Assembly: GCA_013397075.1 (NCBI GenBank)
Contig: VWZS01007479.1
Location: 1,079,041 to 1,143,040 of the forward strand
DNA: 64,000 bases
Direction of reading: 5' to 3'
Source: Rhabdornis inornatus
Lineage: Eukaryota; Chordata; Aves; Passeriformes; Rhabdornithidae
A program made the position numbers and the translations under genes. Below, piece by piece: positions 25,426 through 37,887 of the stretch. A model generated the notes under the pieces. The model had not been told where the DNA came from. It did not search any database and saw only the letters and a list, made by a program, of their open reading frames with translations. How positions within the stretch are numbered: the first letter of the stretch is position 1; every line of letters begins with the position of its first letter.

Positions 25426-28400
25426 AGGGCCTTGATCTCCAGTTTGTAAAGATGACGTGATCTGTGGTGTGAAAGAAAAGAAATACTTTGCATTTTTTGA
25501 AATGGCCATGAAGAGAGGACCAGGCTACATCTCAGAAATCAATATCACATTTTATGCCTGCTGCACCCTTCACGAAGAATCAAGACAACATTGATTCAAG
25601 TAAGTAATATTTCATTGAAAACTGATCTTTGATTGCATAGCTGCAAGGGACTGGCTGTGCAAGTCCCTCGGTGGTGTCTGTGCTGAACAGGTGTCATTTT
25701 GGGGATTGTGTCAGAAGTGATGTGGCTTCATTCCCGGTCCGCGGAGCACGTGGAGAGCAGAGGACACGTCACTTTAGTGCTTGAGAGCAGAGGATGCTGC
25801 ATCAGAAGGGCTGGCCTGCTCTCTAGGGTCATTAGTCTGTGTCTGTTACTGTGTGGTGAGCAGCCTGGAAGGTTTGCTTTGTGGCTGTATTCATTTCAAG
25901 CGGTGAAACGATTTTTTAAAGATAATTAGAAAAGCCTTAGACCGATATTTTAAATCTGCTTTCCTGATCAATTGTAGCAGTGTTAGAGCTGATGTGCAGT
26001 CATGAGGCACAGGACCATCTCCCAAGAACGCAAGGCCAGGCTCTTGTAATGGAATAAACTGTTTCCGAGATATTTTTTCCCTGTATTTGAGAATGTAAAA
26101 TCTCCCCTTGATTTTATTTCCCTGCCCACTAATTCCCTAGGGAAAACAGATTCATTGTTTTGCTAACAGATCTTGGTGTGTTTCGGTTTCTTTATACCAC
26201 GAAGGGTGACAATGAAACAATTTATAGCAAAACCTGTGTTGGAATTACCTTTTGGAAAATCACTTTCTTATCTCAATAAAATCAAAACATGTGGGTGAAA
26301 GGCTATGCTGATGGGGAGGGGGGGCACAGAAGATTTTTAGACATAAACCTCAATGTATCTCATTGAAAACTGCCTTGTCCCAGTCAGGATATTTCGCCAT
26401 TTGAATTTAGCTGGAGCACTAATGCTGTATAAACTTCCCACTGAGTCATGTCACATAACTCAGGGACACTGCAGATTTATTTCTGCCATTTTTCTTGGTC
26501 CTTTTGGAGAAATACAGCCTCAAACCCCTCACTTACAAATTCTGGTGATTATTTACCACCAGGAAAACTGCAGTGCATGATTTTATTGTCACAAAATGAA
26601 AGGACTGGGGCCATCTTAGAAAAGTCAAACTTGGAAATTCTGTCTCAACAAAGCAAAAATTTGTTTCAAATGGCAATGCGTAAATAAGATATCTCCACAA
26701 CTTTTCAAACTGCCATTGAGGAAACAAGGATTCCACATCCCACCTGGGGATGACAGCAAATGTTGAGATGCTGACTGTGACTCCATAAATCAGTTCCTGT
26801 ATTAACTCTGTTCTCCACTGGTACAGAACCTCAGAACTGCAACTAAAAATTCATTTTGAGAATCAAGTAAAGAAAAACACAACTGAGAGTCTGATAGGTG
26901 AGATCTGTGAACCTGGTCTTCAGGATAAGCCTATTTTCAGGAGTCTATGATGGTCCTACCTCCAGAAATCTGGTCTAATGGAAGACAAGCCAAGTCTTGG
27001 CCTTTGCAGGAAACTTTGAGACTTATTTTGGGAAGCTCTTTGGAATGCAACACTCAGGCAAAGCTGAGGCAGTGTGTTACAGCAGGGCCACAAGAATCAC
27101 TGGTAATTCAGACTCTGAACATTTATCCGCATGGTGAAGAGAGAAATGTTACATTGGAGAACTTGTTACTGTGAATAACACCAGATTGGCTCTGGTGCTG
27201 TGAGTGAGGATAGTGGGGAAGTTCACTGGAGTTAGGTGGTGATCCCAAGCCAGGGGCTTAGCAAAGCAAAGCTCCTCGTGTTTGTACAATTTCAGTCAGC
27301 AAAGGCTGCAAAGAGTTTCCAGTGGACCAGTCCTGGAGTTCCCTGGTCTCAGTAGACAGTGGTGACAATCTCTGAGGAAACCTGGCTTCTTAGCAGCAGG
27401 GAATCCTGAATCACCACCTCCTTGGAATAAACTTTTTCTCCTAGGTCTGGAATATTCAAGGACTCTTCAAGTTTGTGTGCAGTCAGGAGCTGGTCTATCA
27501 GAGTGCAGTGTCTCTTTAAATTTATCATCCCCATGGGATAGGTAATTCCCTTTTCAAGTGAAATCTTGAGCTTCACACAATTTCTCTCAAATTAAAGACA
27601 GAGTGATAGTAATATATACACATATTTACAAATAGCGCATTTTTTCTCATATATGCATGCCCCCTCCATCCTTCCACTCTTCCCACACAAAAGTAAAAAC
27701 AGAAACATTTTGGGTGTTTTCCTGGTATTTCGTGACAGTGCAACTACTCGGATGAATGAGTTCAAATTTCACAGTGGCACTGTAATAGAAGCAGAACAAA
27801 ATATAGTAATATCCAGGTTATTATGGATTTCTGACACACATAACTCTAAAGCCATCTAACTCGCTCCAGAACTTGAAAATTGTTCAGCAAGCAGAATTGA
27901 TAACTCTTAAAAAAAATGAATAAAAATATCAAGTCAGATCCTTTGAGCATAGTTACAAGACAATGTCAAAACCTAATGTACAGTTATTGTTCAATAATCA
28001 TTCACAAAATAGTTGCAGAACTATTTTGAAACAAGGGGACTTGGGACGACACTTTGCATTGTTGAAAACAATACAAAGGACTTGTGGCCTAAGAAAATAC
28101 CAGATAAAATCATATGTGTGCACATGCATGTGTGTTGTGTATACATTAAAGAGACAAAAAATTAACAATTGCAAAATTTATTGAACAAAAAGTGGGGGAA
28201 AATGCAATGGCTATTTGTCATGAGTATAGAGAACTGATGAAAAGTGTACATCATATTTCTGACTTCCATAAGTCTAATACAAATGTGGAGAAAGTGGCAT
28301 GACCTCCTGAGCGGACATTAAAAGCTTTAAATTGAATTAAATTGGCAGAAACCTTCAAAAATTGTCTTGGGAGGGGAAAAAATTTCATGACAGAGCATAA

Positions 28401-29529
28401 CAGATGTATGAAATTAAGAGCATTTAGGATACATTATCTTTGCTGTATGATGGGAAACGTTTTTGCACTCACAGGGTGCCTTTAAGATGTGTATTTATTT
28501 AAAAAGTGGTTTTTATGATCTGTAATGGATTTTCAGCAGAAGTATATAGGCAAAAGAATAAAATGCATATTAAGATATATGTTTTTTGCAACAATCAACA
28601 CATTTGTTGTCATTGTTCAATGAAGCAAACTGTAAAAGCAAAGTTACTGAATCTACAGGAGTGGAACGAAAAGAAAAATTCTTATTGAGTAATGAGGAAC
28701 CTGTACTATACTGATGGATAAGTACTCAAGTGCTCATGGAGGATCTTGTAACTCATACCAGCATTGGACTGTTTGGATTTCCAGGTACATCTGCACCTTG
28801 CTTCCTGTAAAGTTATTGCTCTTCTTTTCCTCCATGCTGGATGCTCACTAAATCCAGTAATTGAGAAGCAATAGGAAATACTGTACGTGGATTTCACCAT
28901 TATTAATAATGTCTGTGCTGCAAGGCATCCCCAGCCAATATTCAGTGTTCAAAGTCCTGCTCAGCAGATAGTGAATACTGGATAAAAATGCAATCGAATT
29001 TCTCTTCTTTTTGTATATTGCAGAAACTCAATTAGTTCTTGCTGTGTCATTTGCTCCCACAGATTTCATATGTATCAAATCAAATTTCAGTGAGAGGTGT
29101 CTTCTAAAGTTACTGCACTTCCTTTTGTGTCCACCAAGAGGTTCACAAATGGAGTTTTTCTAACTAATGAATATGGTGTTCTAGGGTTTTTTTGCTGCTT
29201 TTGATGTTTTCAATGGAAGTCATAATTTTAAGGCCAAATATGACTGTCCAAACAATGCTGCTGACTTGCAGCACTGAGTCTGGAACTTTCCAGATTATTT
29301 TCTCCACATACCCTGATTTCCATTATGATGGGACTTCTTTGCTTATTTTTTTCTAGACGGAGTGAAAATTTTATCCTTGCACGAAAGAACTAGAGGTGTT
29401 TCTGGTCTGAGCTGGGTCTAAGTTCCAGTGCATCACATCCAACCAGAGTTTTTGTCTCCTTTTGTCAGGTCTTGTCATGCACAGCTTTTCTATGCTACAT
29501 CAAATTTCTTTGCTCTGTCCCAAAATATA

Positions 29530-29645
29530 GAGAATCATAGAATCATTTAGGTTGGACGAGACCTTTATGATCACTGAGTTAAAACATTATTCTGACACTG
29601 CCAAGCCCACCACTAAACCACGTCCCCTGTGAACACATCTCCATT
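29530..29645 (-). mobile_element. CR1 LINE 3' fragment
   Basis: 'agaatcatagaatcatttaggttggacgagacctttatgatcactgag' followed by 'gacactgccaagcccaccactaaacca' is the reverse complement of an avian CR1 3' end. The left edge is the element's 3' terminus with TCATAGAAT-type repeats. Only about 115 bp survive, so the copy is severely 5'-truncated. Its wording differs from the 31471 and 58637 copies, indicating a different subfamily. Confidence 0.87.
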
Positions 29646-30153
29646 GTCTTTCTTGGTATGTAGCCTCCTTGCCTTAGATGTGGAAAAAATCTAGACTGTG
29701 GTGATGTTCTGATGTTCTGGTGACCTCACAGATTTTCTCCTTATCACAGATCATGAGTTGGGAGTTACAGCTGTAAAAGCCATGTCAATCCATTTAAAGT
29801 AAATATTCAAAACCACATGGCATCTGCTAATCTTAGATGGAAATAGAATAAACTCTTTCTTTGTTGTAACCACAAGAACATCAAATGTTTACTAGTACCA
29901 GAACTGGTTCAGCCCCTTCATAGTGAAAAGTTACAAGGCATTGATTATTATCTCTGACATAAATTTGAGCAGGAAAAGGATTCTTTGCAATGGAAACAAA
30001 CACTAATGGAATAAAAATGACCCACGTTGTCCAATGGATGTCAAACCTAGTGGAGTCCAGGATGACTTAGAACCATTCAGATTCCATCAGGGAAAACAAA
30101 TTGGCTGAATGAAATTACCTCTCATTCAGTTCTATATTTTTGCCACCAGCAGT

Positions 30154-30171
30154 AAAAATAAATAAATAAAA
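30154..30171. repeat. (AAAT)n short tandem repeat
   Basis: Four near-perfect AAAT units within an A-rich stretch. Too short to be notable. Confidence 0.85.
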
Positions 30172-30599
30172 CAATACAAAACCACTTTCCTAACTTTCTC
30201 CAAATGAAATCATCCAACTGTGTGGTCCTGTTTCAGGTCCATTGCCCAAAATCAGAAAAGGGAAAATAAATCAATTTAAAACAAAAAAAAGAAATTACAT
30301 GAACTAACTCCAAATTAGGGTTATTCTGTTGCAGCCACATAAACTGCATTGTAAAGTCTGTGTTTTAATATTTCTCCTAGAGAATGTCCACCAGTAAAAG
30401 GAATATGCAACAAGTAAATAACCCACCAAATACTGTACATGTAAAAGATGAGGAAGACAAATAATTTTTAGGGTGAAAAATTGGTTTCAAAAGTAATAAT
30501 AGAAAGAAAGCTAAAAATCTAGTCAGAAAATGGAACAGTTAAACATGGAAAAGGCTGCTGTCTGGGAACAGAGATCTGATTGCTAATTCTATTGAACAG

Positions 30600-30654
30600 T
30601 GCTCATAGCTCTGAGCTGATCTGTGAGGAGCCATCAGGAAAAACAGAGGAAGAG
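30600..30654 (+). other. Weak exon-like module with consensus donor
   Basis: A full-consensus donor, GAG|GTAAGT (GT at 30655), follows a purine-rich 55-bp stretch containing 'gaggag' and 'cagaggaagag', which resemble splicing enhancers. The upstream acceptor (ttgctaattctattgaacag, AG at 30598-30599) has a plausible branch point, TGCTAAT, but a weak pyrimidine tract. This is a poorer candidate than the 619 and 12722 modules. Confidence 0.15.
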
Positions 30655-30887
30655 GTAAGTCACAGGCCAGAAAAATCATCCCAGAGTGTTGCAAATGGCC
30701 CAGAGGCTGTAGGTTGTGGAATGTAGTATTAGTTTAAAACTGAATGGCTTCATGAAGGCTACACGTGCAGGTAATGCATTAGACCCAGGAGATCTAGGCC
30801 CAAACTTTCCTTTTATTAAGACTTACCCAGGATTGCTGTGCATTTAAAATGATTTAAGAGTACAGTTTTTCAAACTGGATATTCATT

Positions 30888-30913
30888 AAAAAAAAAAATA
30901 AAAAAAAAAAAAA
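30888..30913. repeat. A-rich homopolymer (A11-T-A14)
   Basis: Two A runs split by one T, continuing into a purine-rich tail. No recognisable retroposon body precedes it. Confidence 0.95.
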
Positions 30914-31470
30914 GGAAGAAAGAAAAAGACAGGACTGATTATTTTCAATTAAATGTCTTTATATTCACATCAGTGAAATTATGTGAACAGTTGAGGAAAT
31001 AAATACTATGTAATATAATTAGACATGATATATACATTACTGCAAATAGTTGTTTTGCTCTGATAAAACATGAATGAATCAGTGTTAACATGTAGCAAAT
31101 AAAATCCTTCTCCTTCCTTGAAAATGTCCCTTTCAAAGCTGTTATTTCTATAAGCCATTAACTTGTGGGTTAGGCTATGCGTTAAAGTGCCAAAAAACTC
31201 ATTGAGAAGGATATATTTCATTCAAAACAAGTGAACTTAGGGAAAAAAAAGAGACAAAAATAAAGAAAGCCTAGAACACTACCTTTAGCCTGAAGAAATC
31301 TTTTAATTTGGAAATCCCTTTAGATTGGAATCCCTTTAGTTAAAAAGTACACATCAGTGTTTTTTACCCAACATGTTGCTCTTTAGTAGAGAGCTAAAAA
31401 CCCACTGAGATTATTTCCATCCTCTACTTCAGTGGGTTCAGAAAATTCTCTGAATATATGAAGAATTACA

Positions 31471-31646
31471 AAATCATGGAATCATGGAGTGGTTTGGGTT
31501 AGAAAGGACCTTAAAGATCATCTCATTCCACCCCTGCCATGGCCAGGGACACCTTCCACCGTCCCAGGCTGCTCCAAGTCCCAGTGTCCAACCTGGCCTT
31601 GGACACTTCCAGGGATCCAGGGACAGCCACAGCTTCTCTGGGCAGC
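31471..31646 (-). mobile_element. CR1 LINE 3' fragment (songbird-type wording)
   Basis: 'aatcatggaatcatggagtggtttgggttagaaaggaccttaaagatcat' opens the element at its 3' terminus. It continues through 'ccctgccatggccagggacaccttcca', 'aacctggccttggacacttccagggatccaggg' and 'agccacagcttctctgggca', all standard for avian CR1 in reverse complement. The copy breaks off at about 31646, giving a 176-bp 5'-truncated insertion. The preserved subfamily wording suggests a relatively young copy. Confidence 0.94.
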
Positions 31647-33514
31647 ACTTCCAAACCTTTATTTGCACTAAATCTTTTGGTAAGCACTCAGTGCTGGCAG
31701 GGAGCCCAGCAATTACAGGGGTCCCAGGTCCCTGCAAGTTGTGTTGCTGGAAACTGAGGCACAAGGGTTGTGGGATGTGTGGGGGCAATACAAAGGCCAG
31801 AGTTTCACATCAATGACATCTCCCAGAGACCCCTTCCAGCACAAAGAATTGAATCCTGGTTATCCATCGAATTCAGCAGGATTCTCCTTTGCAGTGCAAT
31901 CCTGCTGCTTCTGGAGCAAGTGGAAAGAAGCCCAGATTTTTGGAGAAGAGTCTCAGACCACAAGTCATGGGATAATGTATTCTTCCTAAGCATATAAACA
32001 GGCACTGACCACTGAAATGGATAGTTTAGAGTATTACAAAGTATTTATTTTTATCAGTCTTTTTGTGTTACTGAAATGTGGAGAGAATTCTTTCATTAAC
32101 CATTTCCCCAGATTGCACACACATTCATTTGACACTAATGTAGAGTGCACTGTGTTACTTGGTATGTCTCCCTTTAAAATACAAAGTACTCACCTCCTGC
32201 AGAGAAGTCTCCTGGGGAGCTGGCAGCTAATGAAGCCAAAAAATATCGGGGTTCATTAGGCATGCAAGCATTCTGGTAAAATCAAAGATCACTCTGGAAC
32301 CCCCTTGAACATATTATAGTTACCATTAAAATCATCATCATAGGATTTGATGTTAGTAAAACATATTGCTTAGGCTATAAAACATTCTAAACTAGTATCC
32401 CAAATGTCTTGCCTCAAGCAAGCACTTAAATTAAAGTTTCAGACAGCTGGCACTAGAATCAAAATAACAGTTTTGCACAAAGAGATTGGATAAACATGAT
32501 TATTGTTTTCATAATTTATTTTGTCAACGTGCAGTATTGTGCCTTGATCCCTGCATTGTGCTTGGGCACAATTTCTTTCACTTTTCAACAGGTAACTATA
32601 TTTCACTGAGGGTTGTTTTTTTTTACAGAAAGCAATCCTAATTGATCTGCTGCTCTTGAATAATCCAATCCCTAATTAGTTGAGCTTGAACGTTGAGAAA
32701 GGCAGCATTGTGTGCTTTAATTAATTTCCATAATCTGGAATTTCTGTTTGCTTACCTCATAAGATCTTTTGATTTTCAAGAAGAGGGTAGCAGAACAATA
32801 TCACTACTTAGCCTATGAAAAAGGGGGCAGTGTTCTGGATATTTGATACAGGGCAATTGCAACAGCTACAAACACATAGTTCTTAATTAAGACTAAACCC
32901 ATTTCCTGTTTACCTTGAGTAACAATTTTAGAATGTTCTGCCTGCATTTATTCCAGTACAGCTGCTCCCTGCCTCTCAGGTGAAGGGAGGATGATATTCT
33001 TTCCTTTAATTTCAATTTAGTCCAGACATCTCAAATCAAATAGCTCTTGAAATGTAGAGAAATAAAGTGCCAGAAATGTGCTGTAGCAATCTCTTAAGCA
33101 AATACACATTTTCACAGACATATACCAAAATGCTTTACATTTCAAACCCTCTTTCAAAGACAAAATGTGGCTTCTTGAGCAAATCTCAGTGATTTCTCTA
33201 TTCTTTTACCCAGGTGGTGAGCTAAGAAAAGATCTTCACCCAAAATGCAAGCCACCATCCAACATTAATGCACACAATTAGAAAAGAACCAGGGTTAAGG
33301 GAAGCTCCAGCTTTGTGGACACAGGGAAGTGTCTGGACATTGCTGGAGAGAGCAAAGCACTTTTAAAATTTACAGTGTTATTTTTTACTCTTTTGTAGCC
33401 AGTTCTTAAACATTTCTCAACGTTAAAAAATATTCTCATTTTAGTAAATAGTTTTCTTGAGGGTTCCTTTGAATATTATCACTACAGATTTTTCACTCAA
33501 ATGGGAACAATGAC

Positions 33515-33660
33515 ATTGTCAGAGCTGAGCTCTCCTGCCTCAGTTTACACACTGCATATTGGAAATAGATAAATATATTTTGTATATGCAGCATTCTACA
33601 TATATTCTGTACATCTCTGCCTCATAGGGGTGTTACAAAGTTAATGGAGAGCTGCAAATG
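33515..33660 (+). mobile_element. MIR/CORE-SINE-type relic with AT-rich insertion
   Basis: 'gctctcctgcctcagttt...' and later 'tctgcctcataggggtgttacaaagttaatgga' follow the MIR order 'ctctgtgcctcagtttcctcatctg' and 'ctacctcatagggttgttgtgaggattaaatga'. Between them, an AT-rich stretch of about 40 bp (aaatatattttgtatatgc...) replaces or expands the usual core segment. Recognised by eye only, at high divergence. Confidence 0.58.
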
Positions 33661-36600
33661 AAGTCGAGTCATTCTGTTGGAAGCATTTCATGGACAAAAT
33701 GCAACCCTCTCACAAATATAAATTAGAAATTACCCCCATTGTATTTACTAGGATCAGTGTAAATTTATTGCACATGTGGGACTGAGAGCAAAACTTGTCT
33801 CTGTTTATGCAAACTAATTGAGTGGCGTTTGCTAGCGTGAAAAATGGTCAGTCATTCTCACATTTGTGAAAAAGATTTATCAAGCCAACACAGACCAAAC
33901 AGGTGCTGTTCAAGGCTGCCCTTTGCTTTCCACACCTGCAGTAAAATAAACTTTGCTTCTCTGATGGGAAGTCCACATGGAGGTTTGACCACCGGGGCAC
34001 CAAAAGATACAGCCAACCTTTCAGCTCTGGAAGGCCACCCATTGACCATCACCTGGGGCCTTAGGGGGGGCCTTGGCTGGACTCGAGTCTCCAGAAGTCA
34101 GTGTGTTAAGACACTGCATCAATGCATGCAAAATTTTGGACACTGATCAAGGAAAGGCTGAGATGTTGAAAATATAAGAGAATTGCCTATACTGCTGTTC
34201 AGTCCTTTTCTTTCCTTCCTTGGACATGTCTCTGTTGCTTTTAATTAAGCTCTCAGATTCATAGCTTGGAGATCTTTAATAACTACAGAAAGTGCTTGCA
34301 AGGCAAATTTTTCACTTCTTAGAAGGATCCTTAGAATAAATTTTACCTTCTAATTTATAGGTAAACTTAACCCAGTTTTACCTTTACAGAAATATATTGC
34401 ATGGCCATTTGTGTGCAACAGACTGGTGACATGAAAGATTTTAACTTTTACTAAATGGTGAAAATGTTGGATCACACACCTCCAAGACACTGTAAGCATA
34501 GTGCGTGCTGATGAATTAATCTAATTAACAAAGGTGAAGGTTTATAATTGGGGTTAACTAGAATTTAACTGGTCATTGTTCATACCCCCCACTTCCTTGT
34601 CCCCTAAGTAACTCACTGTGGTAGCCCTCCATGGTCCCTCGACCCCAACATCAAGCTCAGGGATCAACCAGCTTCAAGCAAAAGTAGATACAATCATATT
34701 TCCAAGACTGTAATAACAGCAGAATTTAATGGTGTGATATTTTTATACTGTTTGGGAAAGAGACCCTATTTTTTCTTACTCATAAGCCCAGAGTATTTTT
34801 AAATAGTTCAAGTCCCTGTAGTACTTCACAGTTTGCAGTGCAGTTTAAAAAGTAATACATCTTTTCTTAGATGTACCCCAGATTCTGCCTTTTAATAGAC
34901 ATGATAATGAGATTCTGTGTCTTCATTTCCCAGTGTGCAGAAAGCTCAAATAAATCTTTGATTGTTCACAACCCTGGAGAAGGCTCCCAAGCCCAGGAAT
35001 GTAATGATGTTTCTCTAAACAATCATTGCTAATGAAATTTAAGTGTATTTAAAATATATAGATGCGTGAGTGTTTATATATTAGTAGTATCAAAATTGGG
35101 CTTTATTCATTTTGCTTTGTAAATCTGAATCTGATTGCAGTAAACTGAGCTCTCAAGAGATTCATTTCTAGGTGAAGGAATGTCCTGAGTTATTTCTATG
35201 ACCTGCAAGACACACATTGAGCTTCTGCCTTTGAGTGAACTCCCTCTAATAAGGAAATCAAGGGATGTTTGAAAGACCCATTCAGTGACTTCTTCATAAG
35301 ATTAGGGACCATGTCCCCAGACCACTGCTGAAGGCATCACACAGCTGACTGCAATCTATTGCTGTAATAGCTTTGAAAGAACAGGGTGTCCAAGTAACTT
35401 GAAGGAACAGTAAAGGGCAAAACAGGCAGAGGGGACACAGGGATCCCTCATAAAGGATTAAAAGGGGGATGGTTCAGAGTGGAAACATTGGTATTTTTAA
35501 CAATTTTTAATATCTGACCAGTACTCTAACAGTTTTAGAAGGACACTCAATCAAAAAGCATCCATTTTAAGGAGTATAAAGAAAATGATCCACAGACTGC
35601 CACCTCTCTGTGTCCAGGTTATGGCCATCGCCTCTGCCAGGGTGTTACACACATACCCAGACTTGTGCAGAGTCCCTTGCACTCATGATACTGCTAAAGG
35701 GAATTCCTTCACAGCAAAAACATGGGAAACCCCAAACTGATGATTATCAGCCCAAAGAAAACAGTCCCAAGACAATATTAAGCTGTGGCAGTCAGGCTTG
35801 GCTTGGTGGCTTACTATAAATCCAGACTTGGAAAAGTTTAGTGAAATGTTAAAAAAAAATGTTAAAAAAAAGCCAAAAGCATGAATAAACCTGGGATTTG
35901 TTTTATGTGATCTGGACACCTCCAACCCACTTTCATGTCCAAAAACATGAAGTACTGTGTTTTCCTTTGGGTGCTGTCAGACTTGTGGATAACTGAATTC
36001 CAAGATAAAACCCAAGGGGAACCAGTTTGTAGGAAGTTGAAGTGCCATCAGCTTTCACTTGTTGTGTAATAGTTTGATGCAGACTGTTAAATACCCTTAT
36101 CCACGTTCAAGACGTGCATATCATACTTTTCCTCAGGAAAGATACCAATGACATATACCCTCTGTAGTTGTTAAATTTGTTTTAATGGGAATTCAATCCA
36201 AATGCATCTCTTATTTTGTTTCAAGTCTCAAATTTGTCAACACAGCTTCCAGTTAATTTCTATTCCCTTTATACCCCTATGTATCCCAGCCATTTTAGTG
36301 ATACAAATGATCATTCACATTTCTGTTTTTTGCCAAATCCTGGTGGTCTTCGGAAACACTGCAGGAAAAGCATTTTGGTTGTAGTTCTCTCCATTTCAAA
36401 AAGCCTGTTAGGGCTTTGGATCTCACTGACTTCCAAAGCTTATAGCATAGAGAGGCTTACAGAAGAGAGCACCTCACAAAGCCATAGCTAGGACAGAAAT
36501 CTCACTCCTAAGTAGAAGAGCCACTTGAGTGTGAAGGGTAGGAGAAAAAAGTGATAGGAGAGCTGCCTTCCCTTCCCCTGAGATTTATGTAAATGCCACA

Positions 36601-37612
36601 AAGTACCCACCTGCAACACTCTACCTGCTCTTGGATGCTCAGAGGACTTCTTGTGGAGATCAGTAGCCTAAAATAATCAAGTAGCCTCATTGCCATTCAG
36701 ATTTTACCTGTTTTTTTCCCCCTCCCCTTTCCACTTTGACCATAATCTTTAAAAATCTTACCAACAAACATTTCACTGGTTGGGAAAGAATTCCCTCTGC
36801 CCTGGAGATTAGAGTATATGTTCTATGATAGCATCAGTATTCTCTCATAAATATTTTTTCTAAGAAAAAAAGCAATCTTTTTTTCCCCCCTCACTACAAT
36901 ATGGAGTGCTGAAGTGTTAGTGCTTGGTCTGATATGAAAAAAAGAGAGTTAGGCCCATAAAGGTGGTGGGTGAGCATTAGCCTGCCATACATTTTATCTG
37001 TGATAAAGTTAGGTTTGGTCCACCGTGAAGTCTTTTAGACAGTTTTGGTACAAATTGTGTCTCCTACTTAAAAGTGGCAGATACCATCAGAGAAGCTGAT
37101 ATCTTTCAAAGACAAGATTCAATAAGGTCAAATTAAGATCAATTTTATTGCAAAATTGATAAGGAATAGTAGGGTTACCCACATAAGCAGAAAACTGAAT
37201 AATGACATGATGCATTCTTCTATTTGGTGAAGATTGCTCTCAATTCTCAATTTCTTCTGCCTATGAAAGCACATCAGAGAAAGGCAAGCAGAAATGAGAA
37301 AGGGAAGGGGGAAAAAAAGGCACTAAAAAAACCTCAAAAATCAGAAAAGTAATAAATACCCTGAAAGCCAGTAAATTATTAGAATGGTGCTGGATAATCA
37401 GGAGAGCTGTGGCTGACTATTGTTTACAAAGCCAAGATTGCCTGAGAGTCTCAAACTCAGATCCACCAAGACAGCAAAGTTCAGACCCGGCTCTATCTGG
37501 CAAACAGCTGCAGCTCCTTTTTAATTAACAGCATATTCCTGATTCTGTTCAGCCTGCATGGATGGAAAGGTGTTTCCCAAGGAAATCAGAGTAAGGACAG
37601 CACAGGGAAAAA

Positions 37613-37641
37613 GGGGTGGGAAAAAAAAGAGAGGGGGAGGG
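37613..37641 (+). other. G-quadruplex-capable purine run
   Basis: Four G-runs of three or more (GGGG 37613-37616, GGG 37618-37620, GGGGG 37633-37637, GGG 37639-37641) are separated by loops of 1, 12 and 1. From 37618 to 37647 every base is a purine. The long central loop makes the motif weaker than the canonical form. Confidence 0.55.
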
Positions 37642-37841
37642 AAAAGGTGAGTTCAGGAGGGCAATGAGGTGGGGGTTAACAACGCTGCTGAAGATCAAGG
37701 GCTGAAGTGCTGAGATGCTGCCAGACTTGAAAACTTTAATTTACTGTCACTGTTAGCCCCCTTTGAGGTTTATGGTGGTATTTATACACACAGCATCAAT
37801 CACATGAAACAAGGAGGGGATTTATAGTTTGTTTTAAAGAC

Positions 37842-37887
37842 TGTAAATGCAATGTAATGCAAATAGCATGCCTCATGGGCATTTACA
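37842..37887. promoter_or_regulatory. Candidate regulatory block: POU octamer inside an inverted repeat
   Basis: TGTAAATGC (37842-37850) and GCATTTACA (37879-37887) are exact inverted repeats of 9 bp. Between them is a perfect POU octamer, ATGCAAAT (37857-37864), with a related ATGCAAAA at about 37906. The surrounding 37720-37990 is repeat-free and rich in TTTAT and AAT words, like developmental enhancers. Enhancer function is inference. Confidence 0.3.

Larger units (their letters stand above)
18441..29529. other. Non-coding unique sequence, no gene recognised
   Basis: No gene is supportable on either strand. The open frame at 20012-20404 (130 codons) has no domain, signal or splice support and is attributed to chance. 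The stretch contains homopolymer tracts at 18701-18720, 18898-18933 and 21992-22005, a possible palindromic ancient repeat at 19265-19355, a weak SINE-like patch at 21540-21660 and the purine-rich block at 25085-25425, each described separately. Elsewhere it is ordinary AT-rich sequence. Confidence 0.68.
29646..33514. other. Non-coding sequence around CR1 fragments
   Basis: Apart from the CR1 at 31471-31646, an AAAT tract, the A-rich tract at 30888-30913 and a weak exon-like module at 30600-30654, this is unique AT-rich sequence with no supportable gene. Open frames overlapping 31484-31816 are antisense reads through CR1. The block 32630-32770 is dense in homeodomain-type TAATTA and AATCC motifs and might be a regulatory element. 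Confidence 0.68.

Noticed and set aside
27600..27660. AT-rich 'atatatacacatatttaca' stretch considered as a promoter TATA region
   Set aside because: Nothing downstream resembles a transcript start or exon. AT-rich words of this sort are everywhere in the window.
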